NCBI RefSeq assembly: GCF_029893635.1
Contig: NZ_JARXYR010000002.1
Span: 2,083,001-2,147,000 of the forward strand
Direction: 5' to 3'
From: Variovorax sp. TBS-050B
Lineage (GTDB): Bacteria; Pseudomonadota; Gammaproteobacteria; Burkholderiales; Burkholderiaceae_C
DNA length: 64,000 nucleotides
Part shown: positions 10,351-19,084 of the stretch, in pieces
How the letters are laid out: each line of letters opens with the position of its first letter
How positions within the stretch are numbered: the first letter of the stretch is position 1
Program-made: the position numbers and the translations under genes
The notes under the pieces: model-generated
What the model saw: the letters and a program-made list of their open reading frames with translations, nothing else
The model's database searches: none
What the model was told of the DNA's origin: nothing

Positions 10351-11100
10351 TCAAGCGGCCCAGCCCAGCACCACCCTGCGGGTGTTCGCGCTCTTCTTTT
10401 CGATCTTGGTGACCATCACCGCGCCGATCTCCGCCGTGTTGGCCACGTGCGTGCCGCCGCAGGGCTGGAAGTCGATCTGCGCCGCGCCCTCGGCGCCGAT
10501 GCGGATGGTGCGCACGGTGCCGGTGCCGCGCGGCGGCTGCACGCTCATGCTCTTGACCAGCGCCGGGTTGGCGTCGAGCTCCTCGTCGGTGATCGCGCCC
10601 ACGGCCAGCGGATGGGCGGCTTCCACCAGCCGGGCCAGGCCGGCGGTCAGCGCCTCCTTGTCGAGCGGGTCGGTCATGTGGAAGTCGATGCGCGCGTAGT
10701 CGGACGTGATCGAGCAGCCGTTCACCGGCACCGGCACGAGGTGGCAGAGCAGGTGGCTCGCGGTGTGGAAGCGCATCAGCCGGTGGCGGCGCTCCCAGTC
10801 CAGGCGCGCGGTCACGGCGTCGCCGGGCTTCAGCGCGGCGAGCAGTTCGGCCTGGTCCGGCGCGGGCACGTGGACGATCTCGCGCGTGGGCTGGCCGGCC
10901 TCGTCCTTCGCCTTGCGCGTGTCGGCGATCGCCAGCGCGCGCCCGTTCGCGAGCACCAGTTCCCCGCTGTCGCCCGCCTGCCCGCCGCCCAGCGGATAGA
11001 ACACGGTGCGGTCGAGCACGATGCCGGCATCGTCGATGCGCAGGATGCGGGCGTCGCAGGCGCGCAGGTAGGCGTCGGCGCGGAACAGGTCGTCGGTCAT
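10351..11100 (-). CDS. Alanyl-tRNA editing protein AlaX (trans-editing)
   Basis: A 249-residue protein made of a short beta-barrel N-part and the tRNA-SAD editing domain. Zinc ligands are visible as HTASH (residues 112-116) and CGGTH (214-218). It hydrolyses Ser or Gly mischarged on tRNA-Ala as a free-standing enzyme. The length fits AlaX-M/L. ATG 11100 is chosen because the conserved protein begins there ([19 protein letters not shown]). The open frame runs much further upstream only because of GC bias. It is divergent from the sugar dehydrogenase gene. Confidence 0.93.
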   Translation of the reverse strand: MTDDLFRADAYLRACDARILRIDDAGIVLDRTVFYPLGGGQAGDSGELVLANGRALAIADTRKAKDEAGQPTREIVHVPAPDQAELLAALKPGDAVTARLDWERRHRLMRFHTASHLLCHLVPVPVNGCSITSDYARIDFHMTDPLDKEALTAGLARLVEAAHPLAVGAITDEELDANPALVKSMSVQPPRGTGTVRTIRIGAEGAAQIDFQPCGGTHVANTAEIGAVMVTKIEKKSANTRRVVLGWAA

Positions 11101-11179
11101 GCGGCCGATGGTAGCGGCGATGCGCGAACGGGGCGCGCCCACGCCAAAAAGCGCCCACGGCCGACAGCCCTTGGCGGCC

Positions 11180-11217
11180 CCGGCCGCATGATGCGGCGGT
11201 ATGCGGCCTGCGGCCGG
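11180..11217. promoter_or_regulatory. Nested inverted repeats in alaX / dehydrogenase divergent gap
   Basis: CCGGCCGCA (11180-11188) is repeated inverted as TGCGGCCGG (11209-11217). Inside lies GCCGCAT-G-ATGCGGC. It could be an operator or a leader hairpin of the dehydrogenase mRNA. It sits 19 bp before the start codon and would overlap the transcript start region. Confidence 0.3.
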
Positions 11218-11235
11218 ATTCACGGAGGATCGTGC

Positions 11236-12594
11236 ATGAAGGTATCGAATGTCGCCATTTCCCCCGTCTGCGCGGCTTCGCTGGCCGCGGTGCTGGCGCT
11301 GGCCGGCTGCGGCGAGGCCGCCAAGCTGGCGCCCGAGGCCACCACCGGGCCGCGGCCGCGGCTGGCCGAGCCGAACAAGACCCTGATTCCCACCGTCAAC
11401 GTCGCCGAAGCCGTCGGCTGGACCGACACCGCCGCGCCCAAGGCCGCGCCGGGCCTGCGCGTCGGCGCGCTGGCGCGCGGGCTGTCGCATCCGCGCTGGG
11501 TCTACACGCTGCCCAACGGCGACGTGCTGGTGGCCGAAAGCAACAAGCCGCCCAAGCCCGAGGGCGCCAGCGACGGCGGCGGCGGGCTGATGGGCAAGGT
11601 GCGCGGCTGGGTGATGAAGAAGGTCATGGGCCGCGCCGGCGCCAACGTGCCGAGCCCGAACCGCATCACCCTGCTGCGCGATGCCGACGGCGACGGCGCG
11701 GCCGAGGTGCGGCAGGTGTTCCTCTCGAACCTGCAGTCCCCGTTCGGCATGGCGCTGGTGGGGAACGAACTCTTCATCGCCAATGCCGATGCGCTCGTCA
11801 AGGTGCCCTACACCGAGGGGCAGACCGCCGCCACCGCCGCGCCCACGGTGGTGACGCCGCTGCCCGCGGGCATCAACCACCACTGGACCAAGAACGTGAT
11901 CGCGAACGCCGAGGGCACCAAGCTCTACGTCACGGTCGGCTCCAACAGCAACATCGGCGAGAACGGCCTGGCCGCCGAGGAGGGCCGCGCCGCGATCTGG
12001 GAGGTCGATGCGAAGACGGGCGAGAAGCGGCTCTTCGCGACCGGCTTGCGCAATCCCAACGGCCTGGCCTGGGAGCCCACCACCAAGGCGCTGTGGACCG
12101 TGGTCAACGAGCGCGACGAGATCGGCAGCGACCTCGTGCCCGACTACCTGACCTCGGTGAAGGAGGGCGCCTTCTACGGCTGGCCCTGGAGCTACTTCGG
12201 CGCCAACGTCGACGCCCGCGTCCAGCCGCCGAACCCCGAGATGGTCGCCAAGGCCGTGGTGCCCGACTACGCGCTCGGCTCGCACGTCGCGCCGCTCGGG
12301 CTGGTGTTCTCCGACGCCCGCGGCATGCCGCCCGAGTTCGCGAGCGGCGCCTTCATCGGCGAGCACGGCTCGTGGAACCGCAAGCCCAAGTCGGGCTACA
12401 AGGTGGTGTTCGTACCCTTCGTCGGCGGCGTGCCGAACGGGCAGCCGGTCGACGTGCTGACCGGCTTCCTCTCGGCCGACGAGAAGGCCCAGGGCCGCCC
12501 GGTGGGCGTGGCGCTCGACAAGGGCGGCGCGCTGCTCGTGGCCGACGACGTGGGCAACACGGTCTGGCGCGTGTCGCGCGGCACGCCCAACTGA
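11236..12594 (+). CDS. PQQ-dependent sugar dehydrogenase (sorbosone dehydrogenase family) lipoprotein
   Basis: A 452-residue protein with a lipoprotein signal (lipobox LALAGC near residue 20), so it is probably membrane-anchored in the periplasm. The rest is a six-bladed propeller of the glucose/sorbosone dehydrogenase type: [68 protein letters not shown]. These enzymes oxidise aldoses or aldehydes with PQQ. A Gly/Lys-rich insertion (about 109-135, [16 protein letters not shown]) follows the first blade. ATG 11236 has a strong GGAGGA site upstream. No PQQ biosynthesis genes are in view. Confidence 0.9.
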   Translation: MKVSNVAISPVCAASLAAVLALAGCGEAAKLAPEATTGPRPRLAEPNKTLIPTVNVAEAVGWTDTAAPKAAPGLRVGALARGLSHPRWVYTLPNGDVLVAESNKPPKPEGASDGGGGLMGKVRGWVMKKVMGRAGANVPSPNRITLLRDADGDGAAEVRQVFLSNLQSPFGMALVGNELFIANADALVKVPYTEGQTAATAAPTVVTPLPAGINHHWTKNVIANAEGTKLYVTVGSNSNIGENGLAAEEGRAAIWEVDAKTGEKRLFATGLRNPNGLAWEPTTKALWTVVNERDEIGSDLVPDYLTSVKEGAFYGWPWSYFGANVDARVQPPNPEMVAKAVVPDYALGSHVAPLGLVFSDARGMPPEFASGAFIGEHGSWNRKPKSGYKVVFVPFVGGVPNGQPVDVLTGFLSADEKAQGRPVGVALDKGGALLVADDVGNTVWRVSRGTPN

Positions 12595-12600
12595 GAGCGG

Positions 12601-13656
12601 TTAGCTGCGGCGCGCCGAGGACAGCCGCGGCACCAGCTGCGCCGCCGGCCCGTCGACCCGGCGCCGGCCGGTGTCGCCGCGCAGATGGTCGAACAGCAGC
12701 GCGATGGCCTGCTGCGCCACCTGGTCCAGGTGCAGGTCCACGGCCGTGAGCGGCGGCACGCTGGTGCGCGCGCGCAGGCCGTCGTAGCGCGTGGCGACCA
12801 TCACGTCCTCGGGAATGCGCCGGCCGGCGGCGAGCGCGGCCGCCACCGCGCCGGTCGCGAAGGCGTCCACCGGCACGCAGAAGGCATCGATGTCGGGATG
12901 GGCCTCGAGCAAGGCCAGCGCGGCTCGCCGCCCGCCGCCCTCGCCCTCGGCCTCGTCGACCAGCGACAGCAGCGGCGCCTGCCCCTGCGCGGCGGCGAAC
13001 GCCAGGTAGGCCGCGCGCGCTTCCACATACGAGTTGCGCCGGGCCGCGCCGAGGATCATCGCGATCCTGCGCGCGCCCTGCGCATGCAGGTGGTCGAGCA
13101 GCAGCGTCGTCGTCGGCCCCGAGTGGATGTCGACGTAGGGCGGCAGCGCCGCCTCGTCCGGCGCGGACGCGCCCTGCGCATCCACCGCCGGCTTGCCGAT
13201 CGCCACCACCGGCAGGCCGCGCCGCTGCAGGTAGGCCAGGTTCGGGTCGTCCGCCGAGGGCTCGATGACCAGCGCGCCGTCCACGTCGAGCAGTTCCATC
13301 GGCACGCGCCCGTTCTCCATCGGCGGCGCCAGCACCAGCGCCAGGCGGCGGTCCAGCGCCTCGGCGGCCGCCACGGCCGCCACCTCCATCAGGAAGCCGA
13401 GCCGCGAGGGGCCGCCCGCCACCGCGAAGGGCATCGACGACAGCAGCACGATCATGTGCGCCTCGCCGGTGCGCAGCCGCTGCGCGTTGCGGTTCGGGCG
13501 GTAGCCGAGCTTCAGCGCCGCCTGCTCGACGCGCGCCCGGGTCTCGGCATCGACCTGGCCGCGCGCGTTGAGCGCATGCGACACCGTGGTCGGCGACACG
13601 CCCGCTTCGCGCGCCACGTCCTTGATGTTGGCGCGGGGCGTGGGGTGGGTGCTCAT
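12601..13656 (-). CDS. LacI family transcriptional regulator
   Basis: A 351-residue protein with the LacI helix-turn-helix at 9-60 (ANIKDVAREAGVSPTTVSHALN, then GYRPNRNAQRLRTG). A periplasmic-binding-protein-like effector domain follows (VMVATRYDGLRARTSVPPLTAVDLHL). The frame extends 13 codons upstream, but MSTHPTPRANIKD at 13656 is the natural start. It is divergent from the NCS2-amidohydrolase-TSUP operon, and two palindromes with the central CG typical of LacI-family operators lie in the gap. It most likely represses both directions. The inducer is probably a purine, pyrimidine or a breakdown product, by context. Confidence 0.94.
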   Translation of the reverse strand: MSTHPTPRANIKDVAREAGVSPTTVSHALNARGQVDAETRARVEQAALKLGYRPNRNAQRLRTGEAHMIVLLSSMPFAVAGGPSRLGFLMEVAAVAAAEALDRRLALVLAPPMENGRVPMELLDVDGALVIEPSADDPNLAYLQRRGLPVVAIGKPAVDAQGASAPDEAALPPYVDIHSGPTTTLLLDHLHAQGARRIAMILGAARRNSYVEARAAYLAFAAAQGQAPLLSLVDEAEGEGGGRRAALALLEAHPDIDAFCVPVDAFATGAVAAALAAGRRIPEDVMVATRYDGLRARTSVPPLTAVDLHLDQVAQQAIALLFDHLRGDTGRRRVDGPAAQLVPRLSSARRS

Positions 13657-13690
13657 CCCGTTGACCTTTTCAAAAAGCGGTGATTCAATT

Positions 13691-13706
13691 CCCAAATCGT
13701 TTTGGG
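13691..13706. promoter_or_regulatory. LacI-family operator O1 (imperfect palindrome)
   Basis: CCCAAATCGTTTTGGG has perfect CCCAAA/TTTGGG arms and differs from O2 at one base (T for A after the CG). It lies 35 bp upstream of the LacI start codon, so binding would block the lacI-type gene promoter or a loop partner. Confidence 0.75.
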
Positions 13707-13760
13707 GCTCGCTGCCACGGAATGTACTTCACCCGCCTCGGCGGCTTTTTTTGCCAGTGT

Positions 13761-13778
13761 GCCCAAATCGATTTGGGC
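13761..13778. promoter_or_regulatory. LacI-family operator O2 (perfect 18-bp palindrome)
   Basis: GCCCAAATCGATTTGGGC is a perfect 18-bp palindrome with a central CG, 24 bp before the NCS2 start codon. The centre-to-centre distance to O1 is 71 bp, short enough for repression by DNA looping. Confidence 0.8.
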
Positions 13779-13802
13779 GCGATCCGGTTCAAGGATTCAC
13801 TC

Positions 13803-15200
13803 ATGTCCCGTGTTCCCGACGCCTCTGCTGTGCTTCCCTCTGCCTCCTCGCCGTCGCCCGCCGCCACGCCGGCCGGCACGGCCCCGGTCGATGCGATGCT
13901 GCCGTTCCCGCAACTGCTGCTGTTCGGCCTGCAGCATGTGCTGGTGATGGCGGCCGTGCCGATCACCTCGGTGTTCCTGGTGGCCAAGGCGCTGGGACTG
14001 CCCGGCGCGCTCACGGTCAACCTGATCAGCGCCACCTTCCTGCTCTGCGGCATCGGCACGCTGCTGCAGTCGTTCGGGCCGTGGAAGTTCGGCGCCCGGC
14101 TGCCTTTCGTGATGGTGCCGGGCGGCGCGCCGATCCTGATGTTCGTCACCATCGCCCAGCAGCGCGACCTGCAGACCGCCTCGGGCGCGGTGATCCTGAC
14201 GGCGCTGTTCTACTTTCTGGTGCTGCCGGTGTTCGCACGCTGCCTGCGCTACTTTCCGAAGATCGTCATCGGCACCTTGCTGCTGCTGGTGTCCGTCAAT
14301 CTGGTGAAGGTCTACGGCGGCATCATCGCGGGCAAGGCGGGCTCGGCCACCTTCGCCGACCCGGTGAACATCGGTCTCGCGCTCGCGACCATCGGCTTCA
14401 CCGTGCTGTTCGCACGCGTGTTCAAGGGCACGCTCGGCCAGCTCGCGGTGCTGCTCGGGCTGTTGGCCGGCACGCTGCTCGCGGCGGCTTTCGGGCTGAT
14501 GGATGCGAGCGCGGTGGCGGCGGGGCCGTTCTGGAGCGCGCCGACCTTGCTGCCGTTCGGCATGCCGCGCTTCGACATCGTGGCGGCGGTGCCGCTCCTG
14601 ATCTTCAGCATCATCTCGATGGTCGAGGCCACCGGACAGACGGTGGCGGTGGCCGACGTGGTGGGCCGCAGGATCGATGCGCGCGACGTGGTGCCGCGCA
14701 CCATCCGCGGCGACGCGGTGGTGTCGCTCGCGGGCGGCTTTTTCGGCACCTCGATGATCATCACCAGCGGCGAGAACATCGGCATCGTGCGCGCCACCAA
14801 CGTGCGCTCGCGCTACGTGACGGCGGCCGCGGGCGTGATCCTGATCCTCATCGCGCTGTCGGCGCCGCTCGGCCGGCTGGCGAGCGCCATTCCCTCGGCC
14901 GTGGTCGGCGGCACCGCAATGGTGGTGTTCGCGATCATCGGCACCATGGGCATCGACATGCTGCGCAAGGTCGACCTGCACGAGCGCGGCAACATGTTCG
15001 TGCTGGCCGGCGCGCTGACCATGGGCCTGCTGCCGATCCTGGTGCCGGGCCTCTACAGCCGCTTTCCCGACACGCTGCAGCTGGTGCTGGGCAACGGCCT
15101 GGCGATGGGCTCGCTCACGGCGGTGGTGCTCAACATGGTGTTCAACCGCGTGCATGCCGAAGGGGCCGAAGGCCCCGCGGCAGCGCCCGCGCCGCACTGA
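13803..15200 (+). CDS. NCS2 family nucleobase:cation symporter
   Basis: A 465-residue polytopic permease. After a 30-residue Pro/Ala/Ser-rich head, LLLFGLQHVLVMAAVPI starts the NCS2 fold (the QH motif of the first helix). MVPGGAPILMF and the helix-10 region SMIITSGENIGIVRATNVRSR carry the substrate-site residues. NCS2 carriers bring in xanthine, uric acid, uracil or similar bases with H+ or Na+. The ATG at 13803 has AAGGA upstream. It is the first gene of the LacI-controlled operon. The downstream amidohydrolase suggests the imported base is deaminated or its ring opened. Confidence 0.9.
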   Translation: MSRVPDASAVLPSASSPSPAATPAGTAPVDAMLPFPQLLLFGLQHVLVMAAVPITSVFLVAKALGLPGALTVNLISATFLLCGIGTLLQSFGPWKFGARLPFVMVPGGAPILMFVTIAQQRDLQTASGAVILTALFYFLVLPVFARCLRYFPKIVIGTLLLLVSVNLVKVYGGIIAGKAGSATFADPVNIGLALATIGFTVLFARVFKGTLGQLAVLLGLLAGTLLAAAFGLMDASAVAAGPFWSAPTLLPFGMPRFDIVAAVPLLIFSIISMVEATGQTVAVADVVGRRIDARDVVPRTIRGDAVVSLAGGFFGTSMIITSGENIGIVRATNVRSRYVTAAAGVILILIALSAPLGRLASAIPSAVVGGTAMVVFAIIGTMGIDMLRKVDLHERGNMFVLAGALTMGLLPILVPGLYSRFPDTLQLVLGNGLAMGSLTAVVLNMVFNRVHAEGAEGPAAAPAPH

Positions 15201-15244
15201 GGCGCCGCGCGTTTCCTTTTTCTTCTTTTCCGTTCCTTCCCACC

Positions 15245-16669
15245 ATGTCTCCTGACCTCGATGCCGCGTTCTTCGCGGCCGACGAGCTGCTGCTCGTTCC
15301 CGACCATTTGATGCTGCGCGACGGCCCCGTGAGCGGCCATGCCGTGCGCGTCGCGAACCGCTGTTTCCAGGACGTCGGCCCGGCCGAAGCGCTCGCCGCG
15401 CGCCACCCGCATCTCACGCCGCTGCACCTGCCCGGCCGGCTGCTGATGCCCGGCATGATCGACGCGCACCACCACCTCACGCAGTCCTTCGGCAAGTCGC
15501 TGGCCTATGGCGAGCCTTCGGAGATCTTCCGGCGCGTGTGGGTGCCGCTCGAAAGCAGCCTGGACGACGAGTTCGTCTACATGGCGTCCAAGCTCGCGGC
15601 GCTCGAATCGCTGCGCGGCGGCTTCACCACCGTGTGCGATGCGGGCACGCGCGCGCCGGGCGACATCGGCGCCGTCGCCACCGCCGTGCAGGAGGCCGGG
15701 CTGCGCTGCGTGCTGGGCCTGATCTGCAACGACGGCGGCAACGACAGCAGCGCGGCCGAGCGCGAGGCGATCCGCGCGCGCGCCGCGCGCTTCCTGCAGC
15801 GCTGGTCCGACACGCCGCTGGTGCATCCCTCGCTCGCGATCTCGGTGCCCGAGGCCGCATCGGACGAGATGCTGGTGGCGGTGTCGGCGCTGTGCGCCGA
15901 AGCGGGCGCCGTGTTCCAGACCCACGTCAACGAGCACCTCGCCTCGGTCGAGCGCTCGGTGGTGCAGCGCGGCCTGCGGCCGCTCGAACTGCTGGCCCGG
16001 CTGGGCGCGCTCGGTCCGCAGGTGCTGATCGCGCACGGCACGCTGGTCACGCCGTCGGAGCTCATGCTGCTGCGCGACACCGACACGGCCGTGAGCTACA
16101 ACCCCGTCGCGAGCCAGTGGAAGGGCAATGCGGTGGCACCCGCGAACCTGATGGCGGCCATGGGCATCCGCTTCGGCCTGGGCACCGACGCCACGCGCAG
16201 CGACGGCTTCCGGCTGATGGACGCGGCCGAGGCGGCGCAGAAGCTGGCCTTCGGCCTGGCGACCGGCGATGCGTCGAGCGGCGGCGGCTGGACCTGGTTC
16301 GACCATGCCACGCACGAGGGCGCACGCGCGGCAGGCCTGGCCCACCGCACCGGCGAGATCGCGGTGGGCAAGGCGGCCGATTTCCTGATCGTCGACGTCG
16401 ACACGCCCGAGATGTGCACCTCCGTCGACCTGACCTGGGACCTCGTGCGCCTGGGCAACCGCGACCAGATCCAGGCGGTGTTCGTCGACGGCCGGCTGCG
16501 CCTCTGGGAAGGCTGGCCGCCCGACTGGGACGCGCGCGCACTGCAGCGCGAGCTGGCGCGCGTGGCCCATGCGGCGATGGACCGCGCGCCCATCGTGCGG
16601 CTGCATCCGCCGGCGGCCGAGCACCGTCGCCTGTCGGCGGTTGCGCGCCAGGGACGGGCTCTGCAGTGA
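15245..16669 (+). CDS. Amidohydrolase, nucleobase deaminase/AtzB-like
   Basis: A 474-residue metal-dependent hydrolase of the amidohydrolase superfamily. Metal ligands are visible: HHH at 75-77 (DAHHHL), H227 in THVNEH, H264 in AHG and D315 in GTDAT. The overall layout matches the subfamily of 8-oxoguanine, guanine and hydroxytriazine deaminases. It is cytosolic and probably acts on the base imported by the NCS2 carrier 44 bp upstream. The exact substrate cannot be read from sequence. The stop codon overlaps the start of the TSUP gene. Confidence 0.85.
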   Translation: MSPDLDAAFFAADELLLVPDHLMLRDGPVSGHAVRVANRCFQDVGPAEALAARHPHLTPLHLPGRLLMPGMIDAHHHLTQSFGKSLAYGEPSEIFRRVWVPLESSLDDEFVYMASKLAALESLRGGFTTVCDAGTRAPGDIGAVATAVQEAGLRCVLGLICNDGGNDSSAAEREAIRARAARFLQRWSDTPLVHPSLAISVPEAASDEMLVAVSALCAEAGAVFQTHVNEHLASVERSVVQRGLRPLELLARLGALGPQVLIAHGTLVTPSELMLLRDTDTAVSYNPVASQWKGNAVAPANLMAAMGIRFGLGTDATRSDGFRLMDAAEAAQKLAFGLATGDASSGGGWTWFDHATHEGARAAGLAHRTGEIAVGKAADFLIVDVDTPEMCTSVDLTWDLVRLGNRDQIQAVFVDGRLRLWEGWPPDWDARALQRELARVAHAAMDRAPIVRLHPPAAEHRRLSAVARQGRALQ

Positions 16670-17379
16670 GCGCGCAGCACCTCTTTCTCGTGTCGCTCGC
16701 CGTGCTGTTCGCCGCCTTCGTGCAGGGCGCGACCGGCGTGGGCTTCGCACTGATCGCCGCGCCGGTGATCGGCATCGTGCGGCCCGAGCTGCTGCCGGTG
16801 TGCGTGCTGGTGCTGATGCTGCCGCTCAACCTCTACGTGCTGTGGCGCGAGCGCGGCGCCATCGACCGCATCGGTGCGGGCTGGATCAGCGGCGGGCGCG
16901 TGGTCGGCACGGCCGGCGGGCTCTGGGTGCTGGCGGCATTGAGCGCGACGCATCTCGCGCTCTTCGTCGGCATCTCGACCATCGCGGCGGCGCTGGTCAC
17001 GCTGATGATGCCGGCCTTCTCGCCGGGTCGCACCGCCTTCGTGTCGGCCGGCCTCATCACCGGCGTGACCGAAACCGCGACCGGCATCGGCGGCCCGCCG
17101 CTGGCGCTGGTCTACCAGCACCAGCCGCCGCCCACGATGCGATCGACGATCGCGCTCTGCTTCCTCGTGGGCGAACTGGTGTCGCTCGCCACCTTGATGG
17201 CGACGGGCCGCATCGACGGTGCGCAGCTCGAGGCGGCGGCGTGGCTGCTGCCCGCACTCGTCGCCGGCGCGGTGCTGAGCCGCATCGTGCATCGCCGGAT
17301 CAATGGCCGCGCGCTGCGGATCTTCGTGCAGGTCTTCGCGATCGTGTCCGGCGCCGCGCTGCTGCTGCATTCATTCTGA
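16666..17379 (+). CDS. TSUP family transporter (TauE/SafE type)
   Basis: A 237-residue protein with about seven membrane segments. The first carries FAAFVQGATGVGFALIAAP and the mirrored half carries GVTETATGIGGPPLALVYQ, the duplicated TauE/SafE signature. TSUP proteins export sulfite, sulfonates or small organic anions. The start is GTG 16666, overlapping the amidohydrolase stop (GTGA), which indicates translational coupling. In this operon it may export a product of base breakdown, but the family gives no firm substrate. Its 3' end overlaps the convergent GNAT gene by 9 bp. Confidence 0.85.
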   Translation: MSAQHLFLVSLAVLFAAFVQGATGVGFALIAAPVIGIVRPELLPVCVLVLMLPLNLYVLWRERGAIDRIGAGWISGGRVVGTAGGLWVLAALSATHLALFVGISTIAAALVTLMMPAFSPGRTAFVSAGLITGVTETATGIGGPPLALVYQHQPPPTMRSTIALCFLVGELVSLATLMATGRIDGAQLEAAAWLLPALVAGAVLSRIVHRRINGRALRIFVQVFAIVSGAALLLHSF

Positions 17380-17970
17380 AGACCGGCGCCCGGCCTGCGG
17401 CCATGCCGCGCGGGCGATGCGGAAGAGCCGGTGGCGGCGCAGCGCATGGCCTTCGGGGACGGAAGGATGGTCGAAGGCACCGGCAGCGTCCTCGCGCATG
17501 CCGATGCGCGCCATCACCGCAGCCGAACGCAGGTTGCCGGCGGCGGTGAACGCCACGATCTCCGCCAGCCCGAGCTGCTCGAAACCCACCTGCAGCGCAC
17601 CGCGCGCGGCCTCGCTCGCGAAGCCGTGGCCCCAGGCGTGGCGCGCGAAGCGCCAGCCGATCTCCACGCAGGGCGAAAAAGGCAGTGCCACCTGCGGCAC
17701 GTTGAGGCCCGTGAAGCCGAGGAATTCGCCCGAGCCCTTGCGCTCGACGGCCCACAAGCCCCAGCCGTTCGCCGCGATGCGCGCCTGGATGCGTTCGGCG
17801 AACGCGTCGCTGTCGGCGCGCGCGGGCAGCGGCAGCAGGAAGGCCATCACCTGCGGATCGGCCGCGAGCGCGGCAAAGGGCGCGAGATCGCTCTCGCACC
17901 ACTGGCGCAGCCGCAGCCGCGGGGTGTCGAACTCGATGAGAGGGCGTGGGAGCGGGGCACCGTCGGTCAT
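17371..17970 (-). CDS. GNAT family N-acetyltransferase (RimJ/RimL-like)
   Basis: A 199-residue protein of the Acetyltransf_3 type: TPRLRLRQWCESDLAPFAAL at the start, then GFTGLN, IGWRFARHAWGHGFASEAARG containing the acetyl-CoA loop (R/Q-x-x-G-x-A), and RSAAVMARIGMRE. It transfers acetyl groups to an amine, and the target is unknown. It starts at ATG 17970, 14 bp after the oxidoreductase stop, so the two are probably one operon. Confidence 0.88.
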   Translation of the reverse strand: MTDGAPLPRPLIEFDTPRLRLRQWCESDLAPFAALAADPQVMAFLLPLPARADSDAFAERIQARIAANGWGLWAVERKGSGEFLGFTGLNVPQVALPFSPCVEIGWRFARHAWGHGFASEAARGALQVGFEQLGLAEIVAFTAAGNLRSAAVMARIGMREDAAGAFDHPSVPEGHALRRHRLFRIARAAWPQAGRRSSE

Positions 17971-17984
17971 GCGACCGATTGTGC

Positions 17985-18995
17985 TCAGAAGCCCGCCAGC
18001 ACCACCTTGCCCTGCGCCTTGCCGCTCTCGATCAGCGCATGCGCGCGGCGCAGGTTCTCGGCGTTGATGGTGCCGAAGCTCGCGTTCGCCGTGGTGCGGA
18101 TGCGGCCGGCGTCGACCAGCGCGGCCACCTCGGCCAGCAGCGCGCCCTGCTGTGCGATGTCGGGCGTCTCGAAGCGCGAGCGCGCGAACATCATCTCCCA
18201 GTGCAGCGAGAGCGACTTGGTCTTGAGCGGCATCGCGTCGAGCGTCTTCATGTCGTCGATCACCGCGAGCTGGCCCTGGGGCTTGAGGCTTTCGATGATC
18301 TGCGCGTAGTGCTGCTCGGTCTGCGTCAGGCTCGCGACCATGTCGACCTCGCCGATGCCGGCGGCGCGCAGCTCGGCCGAAAGCGGCTTCGAATGGTCGA
18401 TCACCGCATGGGCGCCGAGGGCCAGGCACCAGGCGCGCGTCTCGGCACGCGAGGCGGTGGCGATCACGCGCAACTGCGTGAGCTGCCGCGCCAGCTGGAT
18501 CAGGATCGAGCCCACGCCGCCGGCGCCGCCCGTGACCAGCAGTGTCTGGCCCGCGCCGCCGCCCTTGGGCACGCGCAGGCGGTCGAACAGCAGCTCGTAG
18601 GCGGTGATGGTGGTCAGCGGCAGGGCGGCGGCCTGCGCGTCGTCGAGGCTCTTCGGCGCGAGCGCGGCGATGCGCTCGTCCACCGCATGCAGCTCCGCGT
18701 TGGCGCCGGGCCGCACGATCGAGCCGGCGTAGTACACGCGGTCGCCGGGCTTGAAGTTCTTCACCTGCGCACCGACCGCCTCGACCGTGCCCGCGGCGTC
18801 CCAGCCCAGCACCTTGGGCTGGCCGGCCTCCGGCGCCATGTTGCGGCGCACCTTGGTGTCGACCGGGTTGACCGAGACCGCCTGCACGCGCACCAGCAGG
18901 TCGCGCGGGCCGGGCGTGGGGGCCGGCAGTTCGATGTCCTGGAGCGATTCGGGGTCGTCGATCGGAAGGGATTGGTAGTAGCCGATGGCTTTCAT
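17985..18995 (-). CDS. Zinc-type alcohol dehydrogenase family / quinone oxidoreductase-like protein
   Basis: A 336-residue MDR-superfamily protein: GroES-like N-domain (PGPRDLLVRVQAVSVNPVD), WDAAGTVEAVG, then a Rossmann domain with LLVTGGAGGVGSILIQLARQL. There is no cluster of zinc-binding cysteines, so it is probably a zinc-free NADPH-dependent quinone or enone reductase. It is divergent from a LysR gene 89 bp away that very likely controls it. The gap contains a short AT-rich segment with TTTAG and TTTGATAA. Confidence 0.9.
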   Translation of the reverse strand: MKAIGYYQSLPIDDPESLQDIELPAPTPGPRDLLVRVQAVSVNPVDTKVRRNMAPEAGQPKVLGWDAAGTVEAVGAQVKNFKPGDRVYYAGSIVRPGANAELHAVDERIAALAPKSLDDAQAAALPLTTITAYELLFDRLRVPKGGGAGQTLLVTGGAGGVGSILIQLARQLTQLRVIATASRAETRAWCLALGAHAVIDHSKPLSAELRAAGIGEVDMVASLTQTEQHYAQIIESLKPQGQLAVIDDMKTLDAMPLKTKSLSLHWEMMFARSRFETPDIAQQGALLAEVAALVDAGRIRTTANASFGTINAENLRRAHALIESGKAQGKVVLAGF

Positions 18996-19084
18996 GGTGC
19001 CGGTCCTTGGAGGTGATGCGATGGACGAACTTTAGAGGCGCAATCGGGGTTTGATAAGCTGGCAGAGAAAAGCAACAGCTTCAA

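Noticed and set aside
8419..11100. Very long plus-strand open frame opposite the DsbD-like and alaX genes, joined to the sugar dehydrogenase frame
   Set aside because: Its translation is Arg/Gln/His-rich with no domain until residue position matching 11236. It is the GC-driven mirror of the leftward genes.
13733..13752. CCGC-CTCG-GCGG hairpin followed by seven T between the two LacI operators, like an intrinsic terminator
   Set aside because: The stem is only four to five pairs and no transcript is known to end there. The T-run may simply be part of the NCS2 promoter region.
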